Both the position numbers and the translations under genes were made by a program. Positions 8,462 through 14,149 of a stretch of 14,149 nt of DNA are shown here, one piece after another. Location: assembly GCA_021775715.1 (NCBI GenBank), contig JAJFHI010000271.1:1-14149 (forward strand), written 5' to 3'. Source of the DNA: Hyphomicrobiaceae bacterium. Lineage in GTDB: Bacteria > Pseudomonadota > Alphaproteobacteria > Rhizobiales > Hyphomicrobiaceae. Every line of letters starts with the position of its first letter. The first letter of the stretch is position 1. Under the pieces are notes generated by a model that worked only from the letters and a program-made list of their open reading frames with translations, was not told the DNA's origin and did not search any database.

Positions 8462-10567
8462 ATGGCTGTGTGCGAAAAGTGCGCTCAAAATTTAATGTCT
8501 CACAGCCTAACCGCTGGCCACGGACAAACCACTCACGAACTTCGGGTATACTTGGATAGCGTCAGTCTTGCGTGTTACGAAGCCGCCCTAGACGTTGCCC
8601 AGCATTACCGCGCCTCTTCGATCACGACATTGCACTTCGTCTATGCCATGGCCGAGCTATCAGCGGCGGCACGCATTCTTGAAAGCTGGAACATTTCGCC
8701 GGCCGCTTTGTCGCGAGATGCAGCACATGCCCTGACATCGCCATCCGCAAGTGGTGAAGGCAGTGCGACCGGTGCACGGATCACGATGTCCGACGACTTG
8801 TACCAGCTCTTCCAGGTCGCAATGCATCAGGCAAAACGCGACGGCGCGCGGGTTGCCTCATTTAAACATCTGAACGACGCTTTTGCGCAGGCTGCTCAGT
8901 TTACTCGGGGCGATGCTGGCGCTTCATTGTTCCTGACCCATGTCACTTTGGCGTATCGCAATCGACAGCACAGCGTCACAGCTGCAGACCGCCATCAACA
9001 CCAGGCGACCAGCTCCCTCGCCACCGCATCACAAGCGACGCGTTTTGCTGCAACCAATACGGATACGAGAGCGCGCACGTCTCGTCACGCACGCGATATT
9101 CATACGCAGACGTTCCACCAACACACCAGCACATGTTCCTGCCGCCAAACTTCGCATCAGCTACAGCTGACAACGCATGAACTGAATGGCCATATCAATG
9201 GTCTCAATGCCCGTCTCGCAGAGCAGGCCGGTATGCTCGATCGAGCAACGCGTGAACTTCAGCATTTGCGTCGAGTCGTTGACACCTCATCGGTGCATAG
9301 CGACAGAACGACACGAGGCGCTGTCGCCAACGACGACATTCAACGGTTGTCGTGCCGGCTTGACGATATGGCGATGCTCCTGACAGACATCGCCAGTTCC
9401 AATCGGACACGTCTTGGGTCTGGCGAAGATGGAACGGCGGCGTCTGTGAACACAACCACAGCGGTACGGACGAAGGCAGCCTCCACCGGCATGTCGGCAT
9501 CTGGCGCGTCGGCACGCAAATCAACCTCGAGCGCGTCTAGATCCTCAAGCACATCGTCCGACAGCGCTACAACACATGCTGCAAGACAAAGCAGCACGCC
9601 CTCACGCACGTCATCCAGCCGCAAAGCTAAATCTTCTTCATTGCGCGGCGGTACGCGGATGCGATCACGGGCCCGAACCGGCACACAACGCACGCGCCGA
9701 CGTGCCCGCGCCAACCGGCATCAGAATTTGTTTTCTCGTTTACGCCGCGGTCAGCGCCAGCGGTTTTTGTCGCGTGTGCGACGCAAATTGCGGTCTCATT
9801 GGGGTGCCAAACGCAATACCGGCAGGGGTCGTGGGCAAAGCTACGGCAGTGGAAGTGGTGGCGGCTCGGGTGTCGGAACGCCCAACCCAAACTATGGTAA
9901 CGGCTACGGTTCGGGAACTAGATCGAGCGCAGCTTCTGGTCGCGGCAACGGCAGTCGCGGCAGTTATGAACTCGCGCCGCGTGATGCTTACGACCGCGAA
10001 CTACGCGCCGACCGTAAGCCTCGCGAAGACAGAGAACCACGTGAACCACGCCAGCGCGAACAACGCCCCGACTTGGCCCGCAACGGCTATGACCGCGCCG
10101 ACCGAAATCGCGACGATGGCGAAAAAGAAAAGCGATTCTATCTCGATATCGATGACGACATTGTTGATGGACCGTCCATCGGCCCCAAAACCGCGGCCCG
10201 ACTTTACCGCCTCCGGCTCAACACCGTTCGTGACCTTCTTGAATGTGATCCGGATATAATCGCCGAACAGATCGATGCTCGTCATATCACCGCTGACGTC
10301 ATGAGAGATTGGCAGGACCAGGCGCGGCTGGTCTGTGTCGTGCCGTGGCTACGCGGCACGCATGCACAGATTCTTGTAGGTGCGGGATTTCGCGATGTTG
10401 CAGCGATAGTAGCTGCAGACAACGCAGACATCATGTCGGGAGTTTTGGCGTTCGCCACGACCAGCAAAGGTCAAAGCGTCCTGCGTTCAGGCGAACCACC
10501 TGAAATGGAAAAAGTTCTCGCGTGGATCGAGGCTGCGAGCCAGGCCGAGTTACAGCGCGCGGCCTAA
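8462..10567 (+). CDS. Clp N-domain / coiled coil / basic linker / DUF4332-like fusion protein
   Basis: The product has 701 aa. Residues about 30-145 look like a Clp N-terminal domain pair: LACYEAALDVAQHYRASSI then LHFVYAMAEL and ILESWNISPAAL, and again MSDDLYQLFQVAMHQAKRDG then HLNDAFAQAA. In Clp ATPases this domain binds substrates or adaptors; here no AAA+ module follows. Next come a Gln/His/Thr-rich segment, a coiled coil (about 225-275), a Ser/Thr-rich stretch, an Arg-rich segment (about 393-456), a Gly/Ser-rich one and a charged Arg/Asp/Glu one. Residues about 563-700 match the DUF4332 type, starting with a helix-hairpin-helix-like GPSIGPKTAARLYRLRLNTV. A CxxC lies at residues 4-7. I chose ATG 8462 because GGGGAA sits at 8448-8453; ATG 8429 is possible. 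The function is unknown; nucleic-acid contact is inferred from the basic linker and HhH motif. Confidence 0.8.
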   Translation: MAVCEKCAQNLMSHSLTAGHGQTTHELRVYLDSVSLACYEAALDVAQHYRASSITTLHFVYAMAELSAAARILESWNISPAALSRDAAHALTSPSASGEGSATGARITMSDDLYQLFQVAMHQAKRDGARVASFKHLNDAFAQAAQFTRGDAGASLFLTHVTLAYRNRQHSVTAADRHQHQATSSLATASQATRFAATNTDTRARTSRHARDIHTQTFHQHTSTCSCRQTSHQLQLTTHELNGHINGLNARLAEQAGMLDRATRELQHLRRVVDTSSVHSDRTTRGAVANDDIQRLSCRLDDMAMLLTDIASSNRTRLGSGEDGTAASVNTTTAVRTKAASTGMSASGASARKSTSSASRSSSTSSDSATTHAARQSSTPSRTSSSRKAKSSSLRGGTRMRSRARTGTQRTRRRARANRHQNLFSRLRRGQRQRFLSRVRRKLRSHWGAKRNTGRGRGQSYGSGSGGGSGVGTPNPNYGNGYGSGTRSSAASGRGNGSRGSYELAPRDAYDRELRADRKPREDREPREPRQREQRPDLARNGYDRADRNRDDGEKEKRFYLDIDDDIVDGPSIGPKTAARLYRLRLNTVRDLLECDPDIIAEQIDARHITADVMRDWQDQARLVCVVPWLRGTHAQILVGAGFRDVAAIVAADNADIMSGVLAFATTSKGQSVLRSGEPPEMEKVLAWIEAASQAELQRAA

Positions 10568-10581
10568 CTCGGGGGGAGCTC

Positions 10582-10929
10582 CTACAGTCCCAGCGCTGCC
10601 TGCGTATCCTTCGTCCAACCCACATAAGTTTCTTTACCCACGACAATCACTGGCCGCTTGATCAGGGCCGGATGCTCCAGCATCAATGCCAGTGCTTTGC
10701 CTTCATCAACCCGCGTTTTCTCGGCGTCATCCAAACTGCGCCACGTTGTCGAGCGTGTATTGAGCAGTGTTTCCCAACCAACCGACTTTGCCCAACCGCT
10801 GAGTTGCCCTTTGCTTACACCATCGGCACGGACATCATGGAACGTAACCGCATCGCCTGCTGCCTCCAGCGCTTTGATCGCCTTGCGACAGGTATCGCAT
10901 GCCTTCAAACCATAGAGTGTAACGCCCAT
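10582..10929 (-). CDS. yffB: YffB-type ArsC/Spx-family thioredoxin-fold protein
   Basis: The product has 115 aa, the usual length for the family, with a thioredoxin-like fold. The sequence tracks E. coli YffB closely: VTLYGLKACDTCRKA at the start, FHDVRADG, GWETLLNTRSTTWRSL, a helix rich in Ala/Leu, and HPALIKRPVIV with the cis-Pro segment. Cys11 and Cys14 form a CxxC, whereas E. coli YffB has a single Cys there, so this copy may act through an internal disulphide as Spx-type proteins do. The family is named after arsenate reductase, but arsenate activity is not shown for YffB, and no ars genes are nearby. The ATG at 10929 has a GGGAG site upstream on the minus strand. It converges on the Clp-N/DUF4332 gene with 14 bp between stops. 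Confidence 0.9.
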   Translation of the reverse strand: MGVTLYGLKACDTCRKAIKALEAAGDAVTFHDVRADGVSKGQLSGWAKSVGWETLLNTRSTTWRSLDDAEKTRVDEGKALALMLEHPALIKRPVIVVGKETYVGWTKDTQAALGL

Positions 10930-11030
10930 GTCTCCCGCCTCTCACATCGCATTGCAGAAATCACCTCGTCTTCCGACAGGAACGAAGCTCAGTCAAACGG
11001 CTCTAGCCCATGACCACAAGAAAGTTACTG

Positions 11031-11065
11031 CCAGTGTCATCCTGCGGGGTAGCGGACGACACCGG
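11031..11065 (-). terminator. Hairpin downstream of the 163-aa secreted protein gene, possible terminator
   Basis: Read on the minus strand, a 12-bp stem (11054-11065 with 11031-11042) encloses an 11-nt loop. Two of its pairs are G-U in the minus-strand RNA and would be A-C mismatches in plus-strand RNA, so the structure belongs to leftward transcripts. It lies about 40 bp past the stop at 11105. The T run after it is weak (AACTTTC), so termination efficiency is doubtful. Confidence 0.4.
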
Positions 11066-11104
11066 CAGCAAGGAACCGCTGCAAACGTTGGGGGACTAAA
11101 CGCT

Positions 11105-11596
11105 CTAACGTGCCGCGATCCCTGTCCGGCAGGCCCGCGAGAAGCCTTCGAGAACACGCGCCGAGCCGCGCAATGACACTTCGGTTGTCTCGCCCTGGAA
11201 TCGCACGGTCATGCTGCGGCCAGCCGCCAGGCGTTCAAACAATGGATTATCAAGAGAGATCTTGAATTGCGGCAGGTAGCCGATCAGTCCCTGATAATCC
11301 ATGCGTGCTCGGTAAACGCGCTTCCAACCACCAACGACAATCGTTACATGAGTGCGCTTGCCCTTACGGCCGTACTCGGTGGCGGCCCCTGGTATGGCAA
11401 CGAAAATCTGACGTTGGCCCGCTTTGCACTCCAGGTCGATTCCGCGATCCTCTTCGCAATTGCGACAGTCGGTGGCAAAGGCGCCGGTCTTGTATTTCTG
11501 TAGATCCCAGAGATCCACCCGCTCAGCCGAGGCGGCTCCGGCTGCACTCAGCAACACACACGTTGCCAAAAGGATGGACTGAAAATATTTGGTCAT
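11105..11596 (-). CDS. Secreted (periplasmic) protein of unknown function
   Basis: The product has 163 aa. A signal peptide (MTKYFQ, hydrophobic core, cleavage after AASA at residue 24) precedes a mature part with four Cys at 44, 47, 57 and 156, an even number compatible with two disulphides. The mature part is mostly predicted beta: RQIFVAIPG, THVTIVVGGWKRVYRA, FKISLDNPLFERL, SMTVRFQGETTEVSLRGS. It closes with a helix VLEGFSRAC. The ending, a beta strand with SLRGS and then a helix holding a Cys, is common in small alphaproteobacterial periplasmic proteins, but I know no function. The ATG at 11596 has a GGAG ribosome site 8 nt before it on the minus strand. The gene stands alone; the next gene on its left is the YffB-like gene in the same orientation, 175 bp away. 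Confidence 0.75.
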   Translation of the reverse strand: MTKYFQSILLATCVLLSAAGAASAERVDLWDLQKYKTGAFATDCRNCEEDRGIDLECKAGQRQIFVAIPGAATEYGRKGKRTHVTIVVGGWKRVYRARMDYQGLIGYLPQFKISLDNPLFERLAAGRSMTVRFQGETTEVSLRGSARVLEGFSRACRTGIAAR

Positions 11597-11939
11597 GATA
11601 TGTGCTCCGCCGAAGGTGATGATGCCCCTAAGTTAGGGTGTCACTGGAGAATGTCTCGGCAGAAGGCGAGCATCACCGAAATGCATCGGTATCCAGAGAT
11701 TGCGCACAATTACCGGAAGTTCGGCACGCCGTTCGGTTTGTGTTCAGAAAAGTCGTTTGGACGGGGCGGGGATGGCGAAAAAGTATGGCCCCGGGCGCAC
11801 AAGGCCGTCGCACCAGTTCTGCGTGTTGACCTCACACCTTCAAGACAGCATGTTCGCCCCATGCGGTCAGCACAGCCCGTTTGTTGGCATCAACCTCGGC
11901 AGTGGCCGCGCTTAGGCCCAAGATTGCGAGAATTCTGAA
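11597..11939. other. Divergent intergenic region without a convincing gene
   Basis: This 343-bp stretch separates the minus-strand secreted protein from the plus-strand membrane protein and must hold both promoters. A plus-strand open frame covers nearly all of it (11600-11938, ending just before the ATG at 11940), and a 47-codon frame starts at 11772, but residue composition (many Trp, His, Arg, Cys and Pro, no recognisable domain) and the lack of proper ribosome sites make both unlikely. I see no hairpin terminator here. Confidence 0.5.
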
Positions 11940-12341
11940 ATGGACCGTAAAACGTTTCTCATCAGGCTGGCAGTCGCCGCCGCCGTTTTCGTCGGCCTAT
12001 GTTTTCTATTGCGCGTTTTGCTGGGCGCTCAGCTCTTCAGTTTCTACGGGGTGGCCATTGCTGGACTGATTGTTCTGGTGCCGTTGGCTCAGACCCTGTT
12101 CCAAAGGGCCCGTAATACCGGGCGCAGCCGCTGGCCTTCCGGCATCCTGATCGCCGTTCTGGCTTTAGCTGCAATCGGCCAGATCGGCTTCTGGCTGGGA
12201 TTTTTCTATGGTGGAGGGCTTGGCACGAACCTCGCCGTGGCACGGTCAATGGTCGGCGACCTATTGGCCAATTATCTGGCCCCACTTGGCATTCTTTCAA
12301 TCGGAGTGTTGCTCTGGATCATCGGTCACCTGACCAGATGA
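11940..12341 (+). CDS. Four-helix inner-membrane protein, weakly DUF805-like
   Basis: The product has 133 aa with four predicted membrane segments at about residues 7-29, 33-53, 67-91 and 107-129. A short positive N-terminus (MDRK) and a basic loop between helices 2 and 3 suggest both ends face the cytoplasm. That loop, FQRARNTGRSRWP, resembles the RRLHDxGxSGWW signature of DUF805 membrane proteins, though the first conserved positions and the usual N-terminal part differ, so I offer DUF805-like only as a lead. No catalytic residues are seen and no function is assigned. The start at 11940 has only a weak purine stretch (GCGAG, 11926-11930) before it. No terminator is visible before the next gene, 139 bp downstream. 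Confidence 0.7.
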   Translation: MDRKTFLIRLAVAAAVFVGLCFLLRVLLGAQLFSFYGVAIAGLIVLVPLAQTLFQRARNTGRSRWPSGILIAVLALAAIGQIGFWLGFFYGGGLGTNLAVARSMVGDLLANYLAPLGILSIGVLLWIIGHLTR

Positions 12342-12480
12342 GTTGTATGTATAGCCAATAGCCCGCCCTTGAGCCATAATCTCGCCAGAATACGGACCAT
12401 GTGCGCTCACCTGCCGTTCAGAACGAATGCGGTAGGGGGTAATCTATTGTGCGTGCATAATTATTCGAGGGAGTACCACC

Positions 12481-13056
12481 ATGTTGCGCTTTATCCAGGT
12501 TAGCGCGTTGGCTTTTGCCTTCGCTGTTATCTCATTTGCCCAGGCCCTGACGACCGCCGATACGGCATTTGCAAAAGAATGTAAGCAGGAAGCAATCACC
12601 GCAGAAGGCGAGCCGTTTATCTCGCGTTCGCTCGGCGCCTATCCAAGTTCACTGCTTGCTTGGCGCAAGGCCGTTCGCGAAAAAGTTGGGGCGGAATATC
12701 AAGCTTGGCGGCGCGGTGAAGAACGCACCGTTCAGTGCGAACAGATCAAACTCGACAACGGCAAGAAACGTTGGGTCTGCATTCGTAAGGCGCGTCCTTG
12801 TGCCGGTGGCAACGTCGCGACTGGTGGCGAAGAGAAACCCGTCTTTACCCGCCCGCTGCAACTTCGCTCACGTGGTGATGACGTGAAGGCCCTTCAAAGG
12901 CTGCTCAACGACGCTGGCTATGAACTGGAAGTCGACGGCAACTTCGGTAGCGGTACGCTGGCAGCTGTTAAGACCTACCAGAAAGCGCAAGATCTTGAAG
13001 TTGACGGCGTCGCCGGCACGAAAACGCAGGAAGCCCTCGGCGGCATCCGCGAGTAG
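12481..13056 (+). CDS. Exported peptidoglycan-binding (PG_binding_1) protein
   Basis: The product has 191 aa. A signal peptide ends at TAFA (residue 31). Residues about 34-107 form a module with four Cys (34, 86, 100, 107) and an aromatic pattern LLAWRKAVREKVGAEYQAW, probably disulphide-bonded. Residues about 125-188 are a PG_binding_1 domain: LQLRSRGDDVKALQRLLNDAG, then VDGNFGSGTLAAVKTYQ, then LEVDGVAGTKTQEAL. This three-helix domain binds cell-wall peptidoglycan in many hydrolases and L,D-transpeptidases. Here no catalytic domain accompanies it, so the protein more likely anchors or senses the wall than cuts it. The ribosome site GAGGGAG (12467-12473) fixes the ATG at 12481. A 9-bp hairpin terminator lies about 90 bp downstream. 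Confidence 0.88.
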   Translation: MLRFIQVSALAFAFAVISFAQALTTADTAFAKECKQEAITAEGEPFISRSLGAYPSSLLAWRKAVREKVGAEYQAWRRGEERTVQCEQIKLDNGKKRWVCIRKARPCAGGNVATGGEEKPVFTRPLQLRSRGDDVKALQRLLNDAGYELEVDGNFGSGTLAAVKTYQKAQDLEVDGVAGTKTQEALGGIRE

Positions 13057-13395
13057 GCAACGTCTACTCTTGATCAGATCACAGCCATGATCGGGCGCAA
13101 GCCTTTGATTTGGAGCTGGGATTGATTTGATCAGGCTGTGGTGATTGAAAGGGCGGCTGCGGCAACGCGGACGCCCTTTCTATTTCACGGCAGAAACCGA
13201 CCGAGATTCAGCGCATTAGCCAAATCGCGCGGGCTCGGGCTAGGCATTTTGCAACAAATTGAACAATGAGAGATTTGGCCCTACCCGAATTATCGTCTAA
13301 ACAAGACCAATAGAATTCAGTCGTTTCTGATCTTTGTTTTATCGCGACAGCACAACGTGTTAATGCGATTTATTGTTTTCCTAGGAGAATTCCAT
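13057..13395. other. Intergenic region: terminator, then promoter region of the VDAPF-repeat gene
   Basis: No gene is visible in these 339 bp. The first part holds the terminator of the peptidoglycan-binding gene. An outer pair CACAGCC (13080-13086) and GGCTGTG (13134-13140) may add a long-range stem before it. From about 13240 the DNA becomes AT-rich, as expected for the promoter of the gene at 13396, but I cannot place -35 and -10 elements with confidence. Confidence 0.5.
13147..13186 (+). terminator. Rho-independent terminator of the peptidoglycan-binding gene
   Basis: GAAAGGGCG (13147-13155) and CGCCCTTTC (13172-13180) form a perfect 9-bp stem around a GC-rich 16-nt loop, followed by the T-rich TATTTC. 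Confidence 0.8.
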
Positions 13396-13791
13396 ATGAA
13401 ACGAATTATCAGCCAGGCCACGGCGATGGTGACCGCGTTACTGTTTGGCGCCCTCGCTTTTGTTGCGAGTGCTGCGGCAAACCCCGGCGCTGGTGCACTG
13501 ACAAGTGCTGTGAAGACCCAAGCGCATAGCGACATCCAAACCGTTGGCCACTACGGAAAACGCTACAAATCGCGTTACTATCGCAAACGCAAATATCGCG
13601 GTCACAAGCGCCGTAAGCACTCCCGTCGTCACTATCGCAATCGGCACGTCCACGTTGATGCGCCATTCACACGCTACAGCCGCCACCGCGGTCATGTCGC
13701 TGTCGATGCACCATTCGCAATGGTCCGCCGCAGCCGCCGTGGCGTCTACGTGCGCGCGCCATTCGTCGACCTCTACATCCCACGTTACTAA
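13396..13791 (+). CDS. Exported basic protein with 16-residue VxAPF repeats
   Basis: The product has 131 aa. A signal peptide ends near ASAAA (residue 28). Residues about 52-84 are extremely basic, dominated by Lys, Arg, His and Tyr. The C-terminal part carries three copies of a unit with core VDAPF (87-91), VDAPF (103-107) and VRAPF (119-123), exactly 16 residues apart, each followed by basic residues or, last, DLYIPRY. I associate VDAPF/VRAPF repeats with exported proteins of Hyphomicrobiales, but know no function. The basic tract suggests binding to anionic surface polymers. The ATG at 13396 has an AGGAG site at 13383-13387; the frame runs back to 13357, but that start would displace the signal peptide. 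A perfect 11-bp terminator follows the gene, so it is probably monocistronic. Confidence 0.85.
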   Translation: MKRIISQATAMVTALLFGALAFVASAAANPGAGALTSAVKTQAHSDIQTVGHYGKRYKSRYYRKRKYRGHKRRKHSRRHYRNRHVHVDAPFTRYSRHRGHVAVDAPFAMVRRSRRGVYVRAPFVDLYIPRY

Positions 13792-13864
13792 TTTCCGCCG
13801 TTGACTGGCGAACACGAAAACGGAATAGAGACAGACACGTTTTGGTCCGCAGTGAATACAGCTG

Positions 13865-13899
13865 ACGCGCTAGCCCGAATAACGGCTAGCGCGTTTTTC
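13865..13899 (+). terminator. Strong Rho-independent terminator
   Basis: ACGCGCTAGCC (13865-13875) and GGCTAGCGCGT (13884-13894) form a perfect 11-bp stem with an 8-nt loop, followed by TTTTT (13894-13898). It ends the VDAPF-repeat gene transcript. Confidence 0.92.
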
Positions 13900-13982
13900 T
13901 TTGCGTAGAGTGGTGCGCTGAAAAATTCAGATGGTCAGCCGTCACAGGCAATATTGCGCCGTCTCCAAGCAATCGACACATT

Positions 13983-14004
13983 ATCACCACCTCCAGGTGG
14001 TTAT
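13983..14004 (+). promoter_or_regulatory. Near-perfect palindrome upstream of the last gene, possible operator
   Basis: ACCACCT (13986-13992) and AGGTGGT (13995-14001) are inverted copies separated by CC, and the symmetry continues on both sides after one mismatch. It lies about 52 bp before the ATG at 14056. It has no T run and is not a terminator. An operator is possible, but no regulator is known. Confidence 0.3.
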
Positions 14005-14055
14005 TTGAATAAGTCTTTCGCTGCCGCGTAATCTGCTCGAAGGGGGGCTTATAAA

Positions 14056-14149
14056 ATGTTTGGCCGCAATACGGGTTCATCCGAACCCCAAGTAAATGGT
14101 TTGCAAAATCCGATGCCCGGAACAAATCATCACACCAATCAGAACACCG
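14056..14149 (+). CDS. N-terminus of a gene cut by the window end
   Basis: An ATG at 14056 is preceded by a purine run AGGGGGG (14041-14047) at good spacing, and the frame stays open for 31 codons to the window end. The visible residues begin MFGRNTGSSEPQ and are rich in Asn, Gly, Pro and Thr, like a flexible N-terminal tail. There is no signal peptide. An MFG(K/R) start followed by a disordered tail recalls alphaproteobacterial CpaF/TadA pilus ATPases, but this is only a weak resemblance and the identity cannot be decided from what is visible. Confidence 0.5.
   Translation, partial: MFGRNTGSSEPQVNGLQNPMPGTNHHTNQNT

Noticed and set aside
9576..10259. A 227-codon plus-strand frame inside the Clp-N/DUF4332 gene
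   Set aside because: It is an out-of-frame shadow. The in-frame C-terminal half has a recognisable DUF4332-like domain, and the alternative has none.
11600..11938. A 112-codon frame ending just before the membrane-protein start
   Set aside because: It is tempting as a coupled gene, but it begins in the ribosome-site region of the divergent secreted gene, has no good site of its own, and its Trp/His/Arg/Pro-rich composition does not look like a protein.

Overview
The window looks like a chromosomal stretch of an alphaproteobacterium, most likely in the Hyphomicrobiales (Rhizobiales). The evidence is moderate GC content, several small exported protein types that I associate with that order (the VDAPF-repeat protein, a peptidoglycan-binding protein with a Cys-rich N-terminal module, a BBP2-like outer-membrane barrel) and a high-quality ThiC. 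The genus cannot be fixed from the sequence. I see no insertion sequence, integrase, CRISPR array, tRNA or rRNA.

Layout. 1-1416: the 3' three quarters of thiC, ending in a hairpin terminator. 1595-2029: a DUF1330-type small protein. About 2026-2479: what looks like a decayed gene for a Cys-rich protein. 2624-3040: a small secreted protein, convergent with and only 5 bp from a minus-strand chorismate-lyase-like gene (3046-3633). 3852-4115: an 87-residue minus-strand protein of unknown function, divergent from the next block. 4424-8292: three plus-strand envelope genes, namely two small exported Gly-rich proteins (139 and 181 aa), each followed by a strong terminator, and a 780-aa outer-membrane protein that reads as two beta-barrel domains in one chain. 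8462-10567: a 701-aa protein joining a Clp N-terminal-type domain, a coiled coil, a long low-complexity and very basic linker, and a C-terminal DUF4332-like helix-hairpin-helix domain. 10582-10929 (minus): a YffB-type ArsC/Spx-family thioredoxin-fold protein. 11105-11596 (minus): a secreted protein. 11940-12341: a four-helix membrane protein. 12481-13056: an exported peptidoglycan-binding protein. 13396-13791: an exported His/Arg/Tyr-rich protein with an exact 16-residue repeat. 14056 to the end: the start of a gene cut by the window edge.

Most genes stand alone, with their own ribosome site and often their own terminator, so this is not one long operon. The common theme is the envelope: six or seven products carry signal peptides and one is integral to the inner membrane. 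The strongest candidates for undescribed biology are the Clp-N/DUF4332 fusion and the Gly-rich-protein/double-barrel cluster. Their functions are inferred from domains and neighbourhood only.
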